Assembly (NCBI GenBank): GCA_964036295.1
Contig: OZ038466.1
Location: forward strand, 21,070,597 to 21,134,596
Origin: Plumapathes pennacea
Taxonomy: Eukaryota > Cnidaria > Anthozoa > Antipatharia > Myriopathidae
Direction of reading: 5' to 3'
DNA: 64,000 nucleotides
Numbering within the stretch: the stretch's first letter is position 1; each line of letters begins with the position of its first letter. A program made the translations under genes and the position numbers. Below the pieces are notes generated by a model. It was not told the origin of the DNA. It saw only the letters and a program-made list of their open reading frames with translations, and did no database searches. Positions 52,312 to 64,000 of this stretch are shown in pieces.

Positions 52312-52807
52312 TATCTGTTTTTGCTTCTTCGTTTTATACCTTAGCCATGGCTGCCATAAGAGATGTTCCAATGCCTAGGTCTGCATAAATATACGAAAAA
52401 AGAAAGAAAGAATCAACAACAACAACAACAACAACAACAAACAAGAACCACTTTATCACCTATGAATCCGTTGATGACTAGTTGTCATCATTTTCCCTAC
52501 ATTGACCACGTGCTGCAGCAGCTAAACAATGAAGCATCGATAACTCGCGAAATTCAAGACCAAAGAAATTTAAGAGCGGATGAAAACATTTCAAACAGAA
52601 ACCTAGCAGTTCAAGAATTGAAAGTTTTTTGGGTTGAAACAAATCCAATTGCGAAAGGGCCCGCAGTAATTGGCTCACTGCTGTTGCGGATACCCTGCAA
52701 TATGAAATGGCGAAGCTAACTAACTAACTAACTAACTAAATAAATGAAATCAGCGTAAATTATCCATCCTTCAACCTTTTGTAACATTGTGGCCAAGAAA
52801 AACTTAC
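52312..52807. other. Interval where the last SAT-like exon was expected
   Basis: Contains an (AAC)n run (52413-52441) and a (TAAC)n run (52717-52738). A stretch on the minus strand (about 52478-52686) follows a TTGCAG and reads SQLLRALSQ in one frame, loosely like SAT1, but in the wrong phase for the preceding exon. Confidence 0.35.
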
Positions 52808-54169
52808 CTCTGGAGTTAGGGATGACAAAGATATCCTCCACGTACAGGGTGGGGCCGTCCCAAGTGGAGTACGTGAAGTAGTAGATAGCCGCTCCCAGGA
52901 CCTCGGCCATCGTTTGGACGCTTTCGCGTCTTCTGGTCAAGACTCTTCCTGGGGATTGGGAACCAGTAAGACAATCAGAGAGTCTGGGGTTGAGCACCGT
53001 CACTGGCGATCAAATGGCGCAAATTCACCGCCGTGAGATCATCATGTTCAGCGGTTTTTCTTACCTCCCTGGAATGGGCGTCGCACTTCTTCAGCTACCA
53101 CGCTGTGGTACAACGGCTGCAAACCAAACCCGTCCCGAAGCAATTCTAGTTTTACGAAAAGAGAAGGGAAATCCTGAATGACTTGGGAAAATGACCTTCC
53201 AGTCTAATCGACCTTAGTATCGACCTTACTACTGTTAAATTGCAGTAAGTGTTTTTCGCTGCCGGGGGAAAGATACTTTTTTTTTCAGGGGGGAGGGGAA
53301 GGAGGGCTTGATCTCAGGTTACGAAGGTCTGCATACTTTGGGGTAAACCTAGCCCAGTCTTTGTTTGTAACCGTTTACTTTGGGGTCAATTTTCCATAAG
53401 AGCCGCTCGTTATCGGATAACCGCCGGAGGAAATAACACGAACAGTTGTTAAAGGCAACAGCTAGAGGACGTAGTGTGGACAAAATCGGCAAAATATAAT
53501 GCGAGGAACATGAGTAAAAACGTAACAGTTCGCACCTTTCTCTCCAAGCCTGATGGAGTCCGACTCCCCTAAGTACTCAGCCAAGCCCTGAACAAATGGA
53601 CGGTAAAAGAAAACAAAAAAACAATTTGAATAAACCCAGATAAAAAGCAACAAAAACGACCATGCGACAAAAAGTAGAATTTTCAAGCATTAAAAAGAAA
53701 GAAAGAAAGAAAGAAAAAAAAAGTCCTCCAACTAATACTTTGCAATTTTCTGTCGTCTAGAGCATTTAAAATTGTTTTAAATTAAAACATGACACGACAT
53801 CATGGGTTTTCTCGTCGTTTCAAGCGAAAGTATTTCAAACCATATTACTACATTTCTTCCGACATAAGTTTTGAAGTGCTGTTTTTAAAGGAATTGAAAC
53901 TAAAAGAGCAAAAGTAAATACGCGAATACTGGCCATTAGATTAACTCTATAACTCATAACACAATGTCGTCGCTTTCCTCGAAATTTTCAAAATCTCTTG
54001 AAACCATCAAGTCGATCGTGTTTCGGATACAACAAAGCACATTGAAAGAAATTATAATGTCCGAGCTTCGTACCGTTACCTTAATCATCTTGGCAATTGA
54101 CGGAACATCTCCTCTGGCCGCTTTTCTTACTTGGAAATGCGGATGGGCAGCTAACGACGACAGCATCAT
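52808..54169 (-). CDS. Diamine (spermidine/spermine) N1-acetyltransferase-like, 3' part not found
   Basis: GNAT-fold enzyme of the SAT1/SAT2 family, which moves acetyl from acetyl-CoA to spermidine or spermine in polyamine breakdown. Exons from the 5' end: 54080-54169 (MMLSSLAAHPHFQVRKAARG...), 53536-53587, 53065-53145, 52808-52948. Phases join, giving about 121 residues. They align with SAT1 through FQVRKAARGDVPSIAKMIK, LLRDGFG-x2-PLYHSVVAE, and AIYYFTYSTWDGPTLYVED, ending IFVIPNSRG. The next exon should begin with the acetyl-CoA-binding R-G-x-G-I-G loop, but I could not find it between 50064 and 52807. The gene may be decayed, or its last exon may be diverged or missing from the sequence. 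The linker GRVLTRRRESVQTM before AIYYF is unusual. Confidence 0.75.
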
Positions 54170-55516
54170 GATGTCGAATAAATGTAAAGAATCTCAAGCG
54201 AACTGTGCTCCTGTCAAACTGTGGCCGTTCAATGCCTCGGGATGGCAAAAGTTAGCTCTGATATTTGAGCGCACAGCAGCCAACTTCAAAGAGTTTTTGC
54301 CGCTGTCATTGACGTCTTTGTTCATTGTGACTCGCTATGACTTTGAATTGTTTCTGTGACACAGGCTAGGTTGGAAGAGTTGCTTTCATTGGCTGCGGCT
54401 TTGCCAGGGGCTTTTCCTTGGCTTCTCTTTTCCGGTTGACCTTGGATGCAAACGGTTAAGGCCTTGGCACGTGAGCTGGCGTTTTGACCTTGAGAACTCA
54501 GCAATAACATGAAAAGGAAGAACGAGAAACGCAAAAGAAAAAGACGAGGGAAAAAGAAAAAAATCTGAACGGAAAACAGAAAAAACTGACCGGGGGAGAA
54601 AGAAAAAAGAAAGAAGAAGAAGAAAAAAAAAAGAAACAAACAAACAAAGAAACAAAGAAAGAAATAAATAAGGCCGAACTTAATAAAGATTCCTTTGAAG
54701 TTTGCCAGATTCCAAAATTCGACGAACTAGCGCTCAAAACGTCAGCTTCAAATTCTTTTACGGCGTTCTCCTCGCTGGTTATGTAACACCTGTTGTACAA
54801 CAGTAACGTTATAAAACGTCATCGGAACTCAACAGTCAAAAATAAATATCGGAAAAGGACTAAGGTTCAGGATTTCTCAAATTAAAGATAACCATCTTTC
54901 AAAACTGGTCCGTAAATTTTTGTACAAACCGGGACCAATGGTACTTCAGAGGCCATCGGAAGTTCCGACTGCCAGCCGAGGGGTGCACGACTTTCTTCAG
55001 AGGCCATCGGAAGTCCCGACCGTCAGCATTTGAAAGTGAGACACAACACAACAATTGATAGGACATGTATAAACTGCAAAAGTGTGTGTAAACTGGTCCA
55101 ACTTGTAAAGTACACTTGTAAATGTTTTATTCAATTGGCCCTGATATCTAACTTATTCAGAGTTAGAATAACAAGCTACAAACTGAAGGATGATAAATAA
55201 TTATGCTTGTCATCAGTGCAAGCTACTTAAAGGCAAAACTGCACAATGTCGTGCGGATTTACTCTGAGAGGTCTAAAAGAAAAAATATAAATATAAATTA
55301 TAAACTTTTAAATGGATGGACACGATAATCTCTAACTTTACAGTTGCTCAAGTCCAAAGTCAAAATTTCTCCGTGTCATAACACATTTTACATACTCGTA
55401 CGTTATTGGTCTACTGTACACTGTGCACGTGGTTTCCACGTGCTGTTTCCATCACATCCGGTACGCTTTCCCAACGCTCCTTGGCCGAGGAGAACATGTA
55501 AAAATGTTCAAATGCG
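54170..55516. other. Intergenic DNA between SAT-like gene and orphan ORF
   Basis: A purine-rich stretch (about 54505-54672) and a fragment of the 'ggaccaattcaataaac' MITE family (55086-55145). Two copies of 'cagaggccatcggaagt' lie 50 bases apart (54949, 54999). Confidence 0.45.
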
Positions 55517-56404
55517 CTAAAAGGTGTTCATCCTGCTTTCTGTTTCCTGATCAAAATTCTCGTGGACGCTATGAAAACGAGCAACTAGATTGCTTGAAAG
55601 CAAGTTTTCTTCTTTTCTTGTTCCTCGTTTCTCTTCCAAGAACACATCGGACAAATCGATGCAGTCGTCACTCTGGCGGTGTTGGGTCTTAACGCGCATG
55701 CGCATTCTCCTTTCATGACGCTCCTTGGCCTCGATTTCGAGCTTGGTCGGCATGGCTAACGCCCCGAGGGTATTCTGGGAACTCTGAGACGTCACTGTGT
55801 GGCTCACTCGAGTTGCTTCAGGAAAAGATGCGGCAAAACGCGAGTGGGAACCTCTTAAGGACTGATGCTCCCTCTCTTTAGGTTGGACCATCTTTTCATC
55901 GTCAGAGATTTTGTAACGACTATGGGCTTTTGCCAGGTCGCGTTTCTGAGAACGCTTGTCTGCCTCAAGTTCGAGCATGGTTAGGTTGGAAAATGCGGGA
56001 TTTTTTAACTTCCTTTGGGCTGCTTGTGATGTCGCATCCAACTCAACTCGATTAACCAGGTTGCGTTTCCGAGCTCGCTCATTTGCCTCCAGTTCGATCG
56101 TCGTTAGCTCGGAAAACGCAGGGATTTTGATCTTTTCTCGGGCTGCATGTGATGTTGTATCGACTTCATCTCGATTAACCAGGTTGCGTTTCTTTGCCCG
56201 TTCGTTTGCCTTCAATTCGAGCATGGCCAGCTCGGCAAACGCGGGGCTTTTTAATTTCCCTTGGGTTACGTGTGATGTTGCATCGAACTCATTTCGATCA
56301 ACAGACTCGTCTTTCTCTTGAGCACAGGCAAACGAAGACGACCATTCGAGCGTATTTTGGTGAACTGCTTCTCGCTCATTGAGAGCGCGCGTTTGATCAT
56401 CCAT
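55517..56404 (-). CDS. Orphan intronless ORF with 41-residue repeats
   Basis: A 295-residue ORF from ATG (MDDQTRALNEREAV) to stop. Three direct 41-residue repeats fill residues about 40-165. Each runs DATS-x6-KLK-x-PAF-x-EL, then xLELEANERAxKRNLVNR, strongly helical and charged. A fourth, weak copy of the LEIEAKERHERRMRMR part lies near residue 235. No signal peptide or membrane segment is seen, and no known domain was recognised. The ORF lies on the same strand as RIC1 (downstream of its stop) and upstream of the SAT-like gene, with separate spacing of more than 1 kb on each side. Length and repeat conservation at the protein level favour a real gene over chance, but there is no homologue I can name. 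Confidence 0.6.
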   Translation of the reverse strand: MDDQTRALNEREAVHQNTLEWSSSFACAQEKDESVDRNEFDATSHVTQGKLKSPAFAELAMLELKANERAKKRNLVNRDEVDTTSHAAREKIKIPAFSELTTIELEANERARKRNLVNRVELDATSQAAQRKLKNPAFSNLTMLELEADKRSQKRDLAKAHSRYKISDDEKMVQPKEREHQSLRGSHSRFAASFPEATRVSHTVTSQSSQNTLGALAMPTKLEIEAKERHERRMRMRVKTQHRQSDDCIDLSDVFLEEKRGTRKEENLLSSNLVARFHSVHENFDQETESRMNTF

Positions 56405-57814
56405 CGAGAACGAAGTGCGCAAACCTCTTTGATCATTGTCCCCTTTATGCGGCTTTTTTCCCCCCTCGGCGCACTGACGAACTAGTTTCTAGGTGCGACC
56501 AGCAAAGCTGTCAAGTGCGTAGGTATGAACAAAAGCAGGCGTTCACTACAAACGTAAGTACGGCAAAAGTTGTGGGCGAAAACAGGATGACAGTGGCGGT
56601 ACTTTTTATCACAAATTCTTTGAAAATAATAATTTAATGGATACATCCCATTTCAGGCAAAAAACAAACGACAAGAACAATAGAAAGCAAGAGAAAGTTA
56701 TGAAGCAAAAATGTGTTTATGATTTGAATACAGGTCGGGACAGATGACTAAGACATCAAAGAGTGGCCGCACGGCAAGTTCGATTGGGTCTATTCCGATA
56801 TAAGAATAGCGCTGCTGATCAGCAATATTCTTTGGCTTTGGGTCGATTAAGGTTAGGATGTATCGGAAGCTGTTCAATCATGCAAACATGGTGGCTTTTA
56901 AAACAACTTAAAACAAAATCTCACTCAGAACAAGCAAAACGTTGGGTCATTTTAGCTGTTTCTATTTCGGAATAGACTCAATCGAACGCACCCTTACACG
57001 AACATCGTTCGACAAAATTCAAAATTATTGAAGACCACTTATCATCGTTCACCATCGTTTGATTCAGTATATAGCTATTCAACACTATTGAACTTTGATG
57101 AGATGTGTAAGTATATAGTGGCCAAATGATTTCGAAAAGACTCGAACCAATTTTCGTTTCCCTTGGAGGTTCGAGTTATCAGGATTCCACTGTAGTTAGG
57201 AGAATTGAAAATCTGACAAGCTTGAACCAAGACATCACCTGTCATGTTCTCAATACTATGCCTCCTCGTAATTTATGAGCAGTGTTAACTACGTTCCATC
57301 TGATTGGACATCGTTTCCTCGGCCAATCAGCTCTTTAAAAACAACAATCGGCACTAAAATGTTCATAAGTCTTTGCGCGCCTCGTGCCGAAGTGTCGGCC
57401 ATCTTGGATTAGAACGTTCGCGATTTTCATCACCAAATACGAAAAAGACCACAATAGAAAAATATCTATTTTTCCTTTGGAAAATGTGGTACGAGTCAAT
57501 ACAGTCTGCATTCGACACTCGCACACTCAATAAACGCTTTGTAACTGCGCGAACAAAAGAGATCAGAGACTTTTTTCTCGTCTTGGTTACCAACAAATCA
57601 ACATTGACAGCTTCCACTTGAGTGGTCACACCTTTGGATTTCATTTGACAGTTCAGGAGTTGCACGTTTTCTTCGTTGAGTCAACTGAACTCGCCTTTGG
57701 CAGTGAAAGGGTTAATACTCATAATATCCAGTTTGGTTCAAGTTACAAGTACACTTTTTGTTACCTCAACATGTTGTCTTTGCACTTGACCACTTTGTAC
57801 GGCGTCTTTTATCT
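56405..57814. other. Intergenic DNA between orphan ORF and RIC1
   Basis: Holds the end of a Tigger-like MITE ('gttcgagttatcaggattccactg', to 57193) and a copy of the dispersed 'atttgagtggt' family (57605-57716) near the RIC1 stop. No gene seen. Confidence 0.45.
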
Positions 57815-60800
57815 TCACGACACTACACACTCATATTCTTTCGTTACCTCCTCCCCCTCGGGTTCCTCATCGCCGCCATCTTGCTCTTCCTCGGGCGTCG
57901 TGACGTCACTGGTCGTACTCACGTGATGTGACCTGCGGCTGAACTCCGGTGAAGGACCGCTGTCCTTATGTTCTGTAGGCGTTGCTTTCGTCACAGCGGG
58001 TGGAGTGGATAAAACTTGCCAGTGGGGTTTGTGTAAACTGAAGAAAATGCTATAACCGTGGCTGAAGAAAAATAAAAGAGGAACTTTGAAACTTGCAGTC
58101 TTGCGTTTATCAATGAAGAGGATTTTTCGCAAACTCAGCTTCAAATTAGCAATAGGATTTTGTGATCAGAGACAAAAACCTATTCTCAAGTTACAAGTGA
58201 CAACATTTCTTACAATGCAACGCCATTGCGAAACAAGGTGCAGAAAATGTTGTATATGGACGTTTCTTAGCAACGAAAAATTCCAAGACAAATTTCGGTT
58301 GTCAGTGTTGCTCGGTTGTAAGTTGTAGAAAACATTGCCCCATTAAATGCATTAGGAGTTTGTTGAGTATCTTAATGTACTTACAAACAAACAATCAAAA
58401 ACAACGGATCCCATTTTATGAATCGATGCCTAGCAGCCGGAGTAATAACCAAAATGAACCAATCAAAATTGACCAAGAGTACCAGGCGCGGATCCAGACC
58501 GGTTTATACCAGTTTAATAAAACCGGTCAGATTTTTGGAAATTAGTTACCAGCCTCCAGAAAGGGTGTTTTGGACAGAAAAATCTCAACATCTTTCCGGG
58601 GAAACATGCCTCCGGATCCCAAGAAGCTCGCGGATTCTTTAAATTTTGTCCTGTGTGGTCAACGTCTTGTTACATATTATAGCTATCCATTTTAACATGA
58701 TGGAATTTCTCGCAAGAACTTACCAATTCTCCTCGGCCCAGGCCTCCAGTGCTGCCAGGCCCTGTTTCATCCTGGAAACCGTTTCCGTGGAAACATCTTT
58801 CAGAGAGTGCGCCCGGTGAATGCAATCTATTATAGAGTCGTTATCTCTCAAGACTAACGCTAGGACGAGCCACCACTCGTAACAGCAGGCATCCATCACG
58901 TTTTGTAAGAGAAATCTGAGGAAGAGAAGGAGGTGGTGTAGAAACACGATGCGAATCAAGCTCCTTCCCAAGATCCTTCGTGCGACAAGCTTCTCACACG
59001 GAGGGCTTTGGTTTGGTCAAACGAACAAACTGAATCTTCATCACGAGTTAATACAGCCGTAGGGCCATGCAAGCACACCGGCATTACAGTAAGACCCCGC
59101 TAAGTCGAACTCTCAAGGGAAGCGAGAATTTGTTCGAGATAGCGGGGGATCGAGATAGCGGGGTTCTACCAAGGGAAATTTCTACCAAGTTCATCGGTTC
59201 AATCGGATTCTGTCGGAGAAAGCGGGGAGTTCGAGATAACCGAGGTCGAGATAGCGGGGTTGTACTGTATTTTGTCTTTAGATGACCAATTGTGACATTC
59301 CTGAGCTCATAATACAAATTCTACCAAACAGTAAAAAATGTACGAGTATGTAGTGAAAATTCAACAAGCTATCAAGTAATGACCAAGTTGGAGGTTCATA
59401 TATCTTATTACACATCGTTTTTATCGTTTAATTACGAATCGTGTAAAAGCGGCGAGCCGAAACACAAACAACAAATTATTAACTATCCAACTGCCTTTGT
59501 AACATGAAAATACCGTGATCTTTGGTTTGTTTTCCTGCAGCAGCGCGCAATCCGGCTGTATATTTTGCGCGCTATTTTGCAATACGCTCACGTTACGTTA
59601 CGTTACGCTACTAAGGGAATGTATGATATAGAGGATATTACACGGCGTGAACGGAAGCGAAGCCAAATGAACGTATTTCCACAGTTCCCAACGACAGAAG
59701 TCACATCTTACCTGATTTCCTTACAAGCCTGTTCTGAGCCGCTGACTGCGAGCTGGGCCCGAATCTTGTCCAGGTCTACCTGACCAAGTCCCTCCCCACC
59801 CTCTCCTCCCCAAAAAACATCGTCTCCGTCCATGGAATACGTCACGGAGCTTGTCTCAGAGGGGTCACCGCTGACCTGGCTCACCTCGTCGCCTGTGAAA
59901 CAAAAATGAAAGGAAGTCTTGTTCGAAGCGACTGCTGTAAGTCTTAACTCTGAGGTAGACAGGCAGACAGACAGACAACTTACTTCTCACTGGAGACAAC
60001 TGAGCGTCTTCTTCGTTCATCTCCGCGCCGTCCAGCTCGTTCAGGGCTTGGCGGCTAGTTCCCGGGCTTCCCGTCGAAGAGCTCGACCCGATTCGACCTG
60101 TATAAAAGAGCACAACAGAACGGCTATTGCATTTGTTTTTTTCATTTAAAGAAGGACATTACTGAATGACATCTGAATGAAAAAAGAAGCTCGAAGACGG
60201 CCTAACGACGATGTTATGTTACCGTTAGAATCATTTGGAGCTGTTTTGTGATAATTATCGAAAGTAATTCAGTGATTGCTTTGGTTTTGCCTTTGCTGAT
60301 CAATCAGAATAGAGGCTGTCCTTTCGGCCAATCAGATCTGAGGTTACGTCCTCTCGGCCAATCAAATTAGAGGCACTCTCCTCTCGGCCAATCAGAAGCG
60401 GAACCAAACAACCGATCACAAAGGTCTTGCTTTGTCTCAAGGACCCGGTTGAATTAAAAGTGAATGCCCTTCGCGTTAACAACAAAGAAATTGAAAAATT
60501 CTTGCTGCTATTACAGCCTATAGTCCAGGGTCCAGGTAGATATCTCATCGATATTAAAATAGCAAAGCAAGTCTACACTAATAAACTGCAGACATTTCTG
60601 CGTAAGGTTTAAAAACAAGGAATTACCGAATCTCCCTATCGTCCACGGTTTAGGTGACAGCGGAAGGTGAAAAGGGGCAACCGTACTGACAGCAGGGTAG
60701 GGCATATCAAACTGCTTATGTACACTGATTACGCTTTGTACATAGTCATCAATATGCGCGGCTCGGTTCCTGCAAAGCACAAAACAACAACTTAAAGGAA

Positions 60801-63800
60801 GACAGATAACGTGTGCCTCAGCCAATTCCAAGCCCGTCCATTCTCCTTCAAGCAAAATATAGAAAAAACTTGGGCCAAAATTCGAGATTGAACCTTCTCA
60901 AGGCTAAAGCTCCTGATTCGAGGTGGACAAAATCACGGAAGAACTTTTCGGTGCAGCATAAACACTGATTACATCACTCTGTCGGCGAATGTGGAGCAAA
61001 CAAGCATTCTCGGACGTGGACATGGACGTGGGTGCGGGGGAGCGAGGGAGGGGAGGGGCGGGAGAGTCCATTCCCATTCCAAGCCGACCTGTTCACAAGT
61101 TGCCAAATCTCTGACTTGAGCAACATATCTAGCACCCAAGCAAACTGGCCTGTAAACGAGATAAAACTCACCTTTCCTTGTGTAACCAAGGCACGACAGC
61201 AAACTCCAAGTGGGCTGCAAACCGTCCGAGGTCACGCAAACGACTCGCAGACAACAGGAGTCTTGCGTGACGGTTTAGGATGGTGTCGATGAAAAAACTA
61301 TCAGGGCATTCAAGCTCAGACGGTCGCCTGAAAATAAAAATAGTAAACGGAATATGTCAGTCTGTCTTAACATCATTCCGGAAAAAAATAAGTTGCTATT
61401 TTGAATTGAAGCTCAAGTTAATTGCTTACTTTTCCAGGAAGGGTGCTAAGAAGATCCGTACAAACTTTAACTCGTGACGTAAATTGGACCGCATCACAGG
61501 GTAGTGAAAGGGTCAAAGACTAAAGATGGTTTATAATAATCGAACGACAACAAAACCCAGTGACAACCCATTTAGGGCGCCTTTCTTCTCGTATCTTCAT
61601 AAACAAGCCACAATCTTGGTCAACAATTTGAGACACTGCCTTTGTTTCAGTCCCATTCCCCTCCTCCCCCTTTCAATGTTGTCAGGAACGATAAATGTTC
61701 ACCGCTGTGGACATCTGGCATTCAAGGATCAACATTGAAAGGAGGGAAGAGGGAAGGTTACGTGAGATTTTTAGAGAAAAAAAATCGAGTGTCTCAATAG
61801 GTTTTGTCAGATTTACCAACCTCGTCTCTACAGATGAAGCTGACGAACTCACAGCGAAAGTTTTGCGGGCTTTTTCCAAGGAACCCGATTTCTTCTCAAC
61901 AGAAGGAGTGCGGGAGAGATGCGTCTTATCCACGGACGCAGTTCGCGTCAGGCTGGCACGTGACCCGGGCTTGGTGACGCTTGCGGTGCGCCCGTGTGTG
62001 GCGAGGCCGTAAGACATGCTGGGAGAAAGGTCGCCCGCTTCGATAGACGCCGCAGGGATGAGGGGAGGGGAGTGGATGGGCTTGTAGGTTGGAGAGCGGG
62101 GCGGAGAATCCAGTTCCCCTGCACCAATGCAGCGGAGAAATCGGACCAAGTCTTTGGCGATCTAGAAACACAAAATAAAGGAAGATTATGGTCAAAATCA
62201 TGTGTTCAGACAAACAAAGCTGACAGTAAAATTAAAACACTTTTCGTATGTCTGTCGAAAGTAATCGTGTGCTTGCTTTGGTTTTGCGTTTGCTACGCTT
62301 TCAGATTGGTTCAAACAATTTTGGCTGCATTCTCGGTCAATCAGGAACAATACCAAAACCTGGCTGCGATCTTCTAATGCCAGCAAGCAAGAGGCGATGG
62401 CGTTTTCTCGTACTGCGGATTGGTTTCTTCCTCAAAGTAAAATCAAACGCAAAGTACTCTAGCTATTGATTGATTGAAAATGATTCTTACGGCCCCTGTG
62501 ATTGGCGGTGCCTTTTCTCGAGACTCTTAAGAGAATTTTATACGTACCTCCCATTTGCAGTTCTCCATCGCTCTATCCAACAGAATCGTGGCAAGCTGCA
62601 ATAAATCAATGAACGCAGTAAAGCTAAGGAATTTAAACGGACCCTCTCAGCCAATCCGATGCTTTGCTTGCATCCGGGAACGTGTAAAAAGTCCAAAGCT
62701 ATTTTTTAGCAGCCAACAGAGAAAACACTTCCATCATAACACTATATAAAGTCTTACATGACAAAAAAGCCGGAGGCGAGTGGGTGGTTCGTTGTTTACT
62801 GTTTGTTATGATGACACACCTGCTTACTGACGGAGGGCTGCTCCAGATTCTGTAAGATAATGAGATAAGAAGCCGCGGTTTCCAGCCTTCCTAAGTTCAG
62901 ACTCTCCTTGAAGAGTTCCCGTGGATTGCCGACGGCCGCAAACAGGTAACTCCAAAGCGCCACCTCCGTTTTCCTTGCGCAATGAACAACGGTCTCCAAG
63001 TATTGGGAGAACTCCTGAATGAACGCCACTACTCGAGGAAGAAGCGCATCTGTGAAAGGTTCAAATAATATACACTCAAATCTCTGCCGCTTGTTCAGTC
63101 ATTTAAACGATCCTGATTGTTTATCAATATAATGAATAAAACGCAATACGATATAACCAGTCCAGTTAACTCTGATAATCAGTCCTTTCCAAAACCATTC
63201 GTTTTCGTCGAAGGCTCTGGGAACGAAATTGGCCACAGCTTTTAGGTGGGTGACTTAACGAATTAAAGCAAAAGGTTCCTGGGAGGGGAGGGGATGGTAT
63301 GGACTTTACAGGGACTACTCATAGGAAACACAAAATGTATTTGATTTTTGATTTTTCTCACCTGGAATAGGCTCGGATGCTGTAGCCTCTTCCTCAAGTA
63401 CTTCATGTAGCATTAACTCCAACACATGAGGGAAGTACGGCAGATCCACACACGTGTTGGCTATCTTCAACGCCTGTTGGCCAAGACTGGAAGGAAACAT
63501 GAAACAATCGGACTGTGAAAAGTAATCGTGTGGTTAGACTGCGTTGGATACGCTTTCCGATTGGTCCAAACTAGTTTGGAAGCACTCTCGGCCAATCAGG
63601 AACAAAAGCAAAACCCGATGGCAATCTGCTCACGCAAGCAAGCGACAATGAAGTTGATTGATCTCTTCTTCAAAGTACATCTAATCGTAATATATTGTTA
63701 CTTCTGATTGGTTGAAAGTGTTTCCTTGCAGCCCTTTTGATTGGTGCTGTAGGTACTTTGGTTTAGGTTCTAAATAACTCTTATAACCATCTACGCGGTC

Positions 63801-63914
63801 CGTACCATAAGTTAATTGACCAATAAGAGCTGGCGTGCTAAGTCAGTCGTATGATACGATTACTTACTTGCGCCGGAGAAGTTGTCTGAGAACATGATGG
63901 AGATAAACTTGTGT
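57815..63914 (-). CDS. RIC1: RIC1 (RAB6A exchange-factor subunit), C-terminal part, 11 exons
   Basis: RIC1 forms with RGP1 the exchange factor for RAB6A in Golgi retrograde traffic. Exons from the 5' end of the visible part: 63868-63914, 63362-63486, 62820-63049, 62548-62595, 61821-62161, 61172-61327, 60627-60769, 59984-60097, 59712-59892, 58724-58915, 57815-58037. All are GT-AG with matching phases, giving 599 residues; the N-terminal part lies beyond base 64000. Landmarks: [81 protein letters not shown], and a C-terminus ending EYECVVS (human RIC1 ends YDCSVS). A Ser/Thr-rich insert ([20 protein letters not shown]) corresponds to the variable linker of other RIC1 proteins. Confidence 0.95.
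59087..59267. mobile_element. Tigger-like MITE with TA target duplication, RIC1 intron
   Basis: CAGTAAGACCCCGCTAAGTCGAA at the left and TAGCGGGGTTGTACTG at the right, flanked by TA; 'gagatagcgggg' recurs inside. Confidence 0.8.
60301..60395. repeat. 30-bp minisatellite around TCGGCCAATCAG, RIC1 intron
   Basis: CCAATCA occurs at 60328, 60358 and 60388, exactly 30 apart, with a partial copy at 60301. It is the reverse complement of the unit in the array at 51314-51475. Confidence 0.85.
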
Positions 63915-64000
63915 CTGGAGAGAAATTATAATAAGAATCATAAAAAAATAGTAGTAATATAAAAAAAAAGATAGACTGTGTCAGTCCCTCCTTTTTTGGC

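Noticed and set aside
52363..52719. Plus-strand ATG ORF with a poly-Gln stretch
   Set aside because: The Gln run comes from an (AAC)n microsatellite; no splice sites, homology or codon pattern support it.

Overview
This is a eukaryotic nuclear window: every conserved gene except one is cut by many short introns, there are no operons, and the intergenic DNA is packed with small inverted-repeat transposon remnants and microsatellites. The gene set (Patched, peroxisomal ABCD3, a TRIM-NHL protein, ciliary CFAP144, spermidine/spermine acetyltransferase-like, RIC1) is metazoan. The repeat texture and two secreted cysteine-containing paralogues that I cannot place in a vertebrate family suggest a cnidarian, perhaps a stony coral; that assignment is inference. 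Exon borders were set by reading splice sites by hand and checking that phases join.

Layout. 231-11814 (+): the Hedgehog receptor Patched, missing its 5' end, 23 exons. 15082-31151 (-): a complete 28-exon gene for the peroxisomal half-transporter ABCD3/PMP70. Its 4.3 kb intron at 18054-22383 holds an intronless opposite-strand TRIM-NHL gene (18912-21596) with a long heptad expansion inside its NHL region. 31675-36995: a gene-free 5.3 kb imperfect palindrome, followed by an (AT)n run. 37762-39717 (-): an unrecognised two-exon gene lying head to head with CFAP144 (41222-42517, +). 43860-46016 (-) and 48450-50063 (+): a divergent pair of secreted paralogues sharing a domain around the motif LRIWYGEDL. 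52808-54169 (-): exons of a diamine acetyltransferase lacking a recognisable C-terminal part. 55517-56404 (-): an intronless orphan ORF with 41-residue repeats. 57815-63914 (-): the C-terminal part of RIC1, whose 5' end lies beyond the window.

The genes do not form a pathway. They are independent eukaryotic loci: signalling (Patched), peroxisomal fatty-acid import (ABCD3), probable ubiquitin ligation (TRIM), cilium structure (CFAP144), polyamine catabolism (SAT-like) and Golgi Rab6 activation (RIC1). A near-consensus RFX X-box lies just upstream of CFAP144. The most novel material is the secreted pair, the palindrome, the repeat-expanded TRIM-NHL protein and the orphan repeat ORF.
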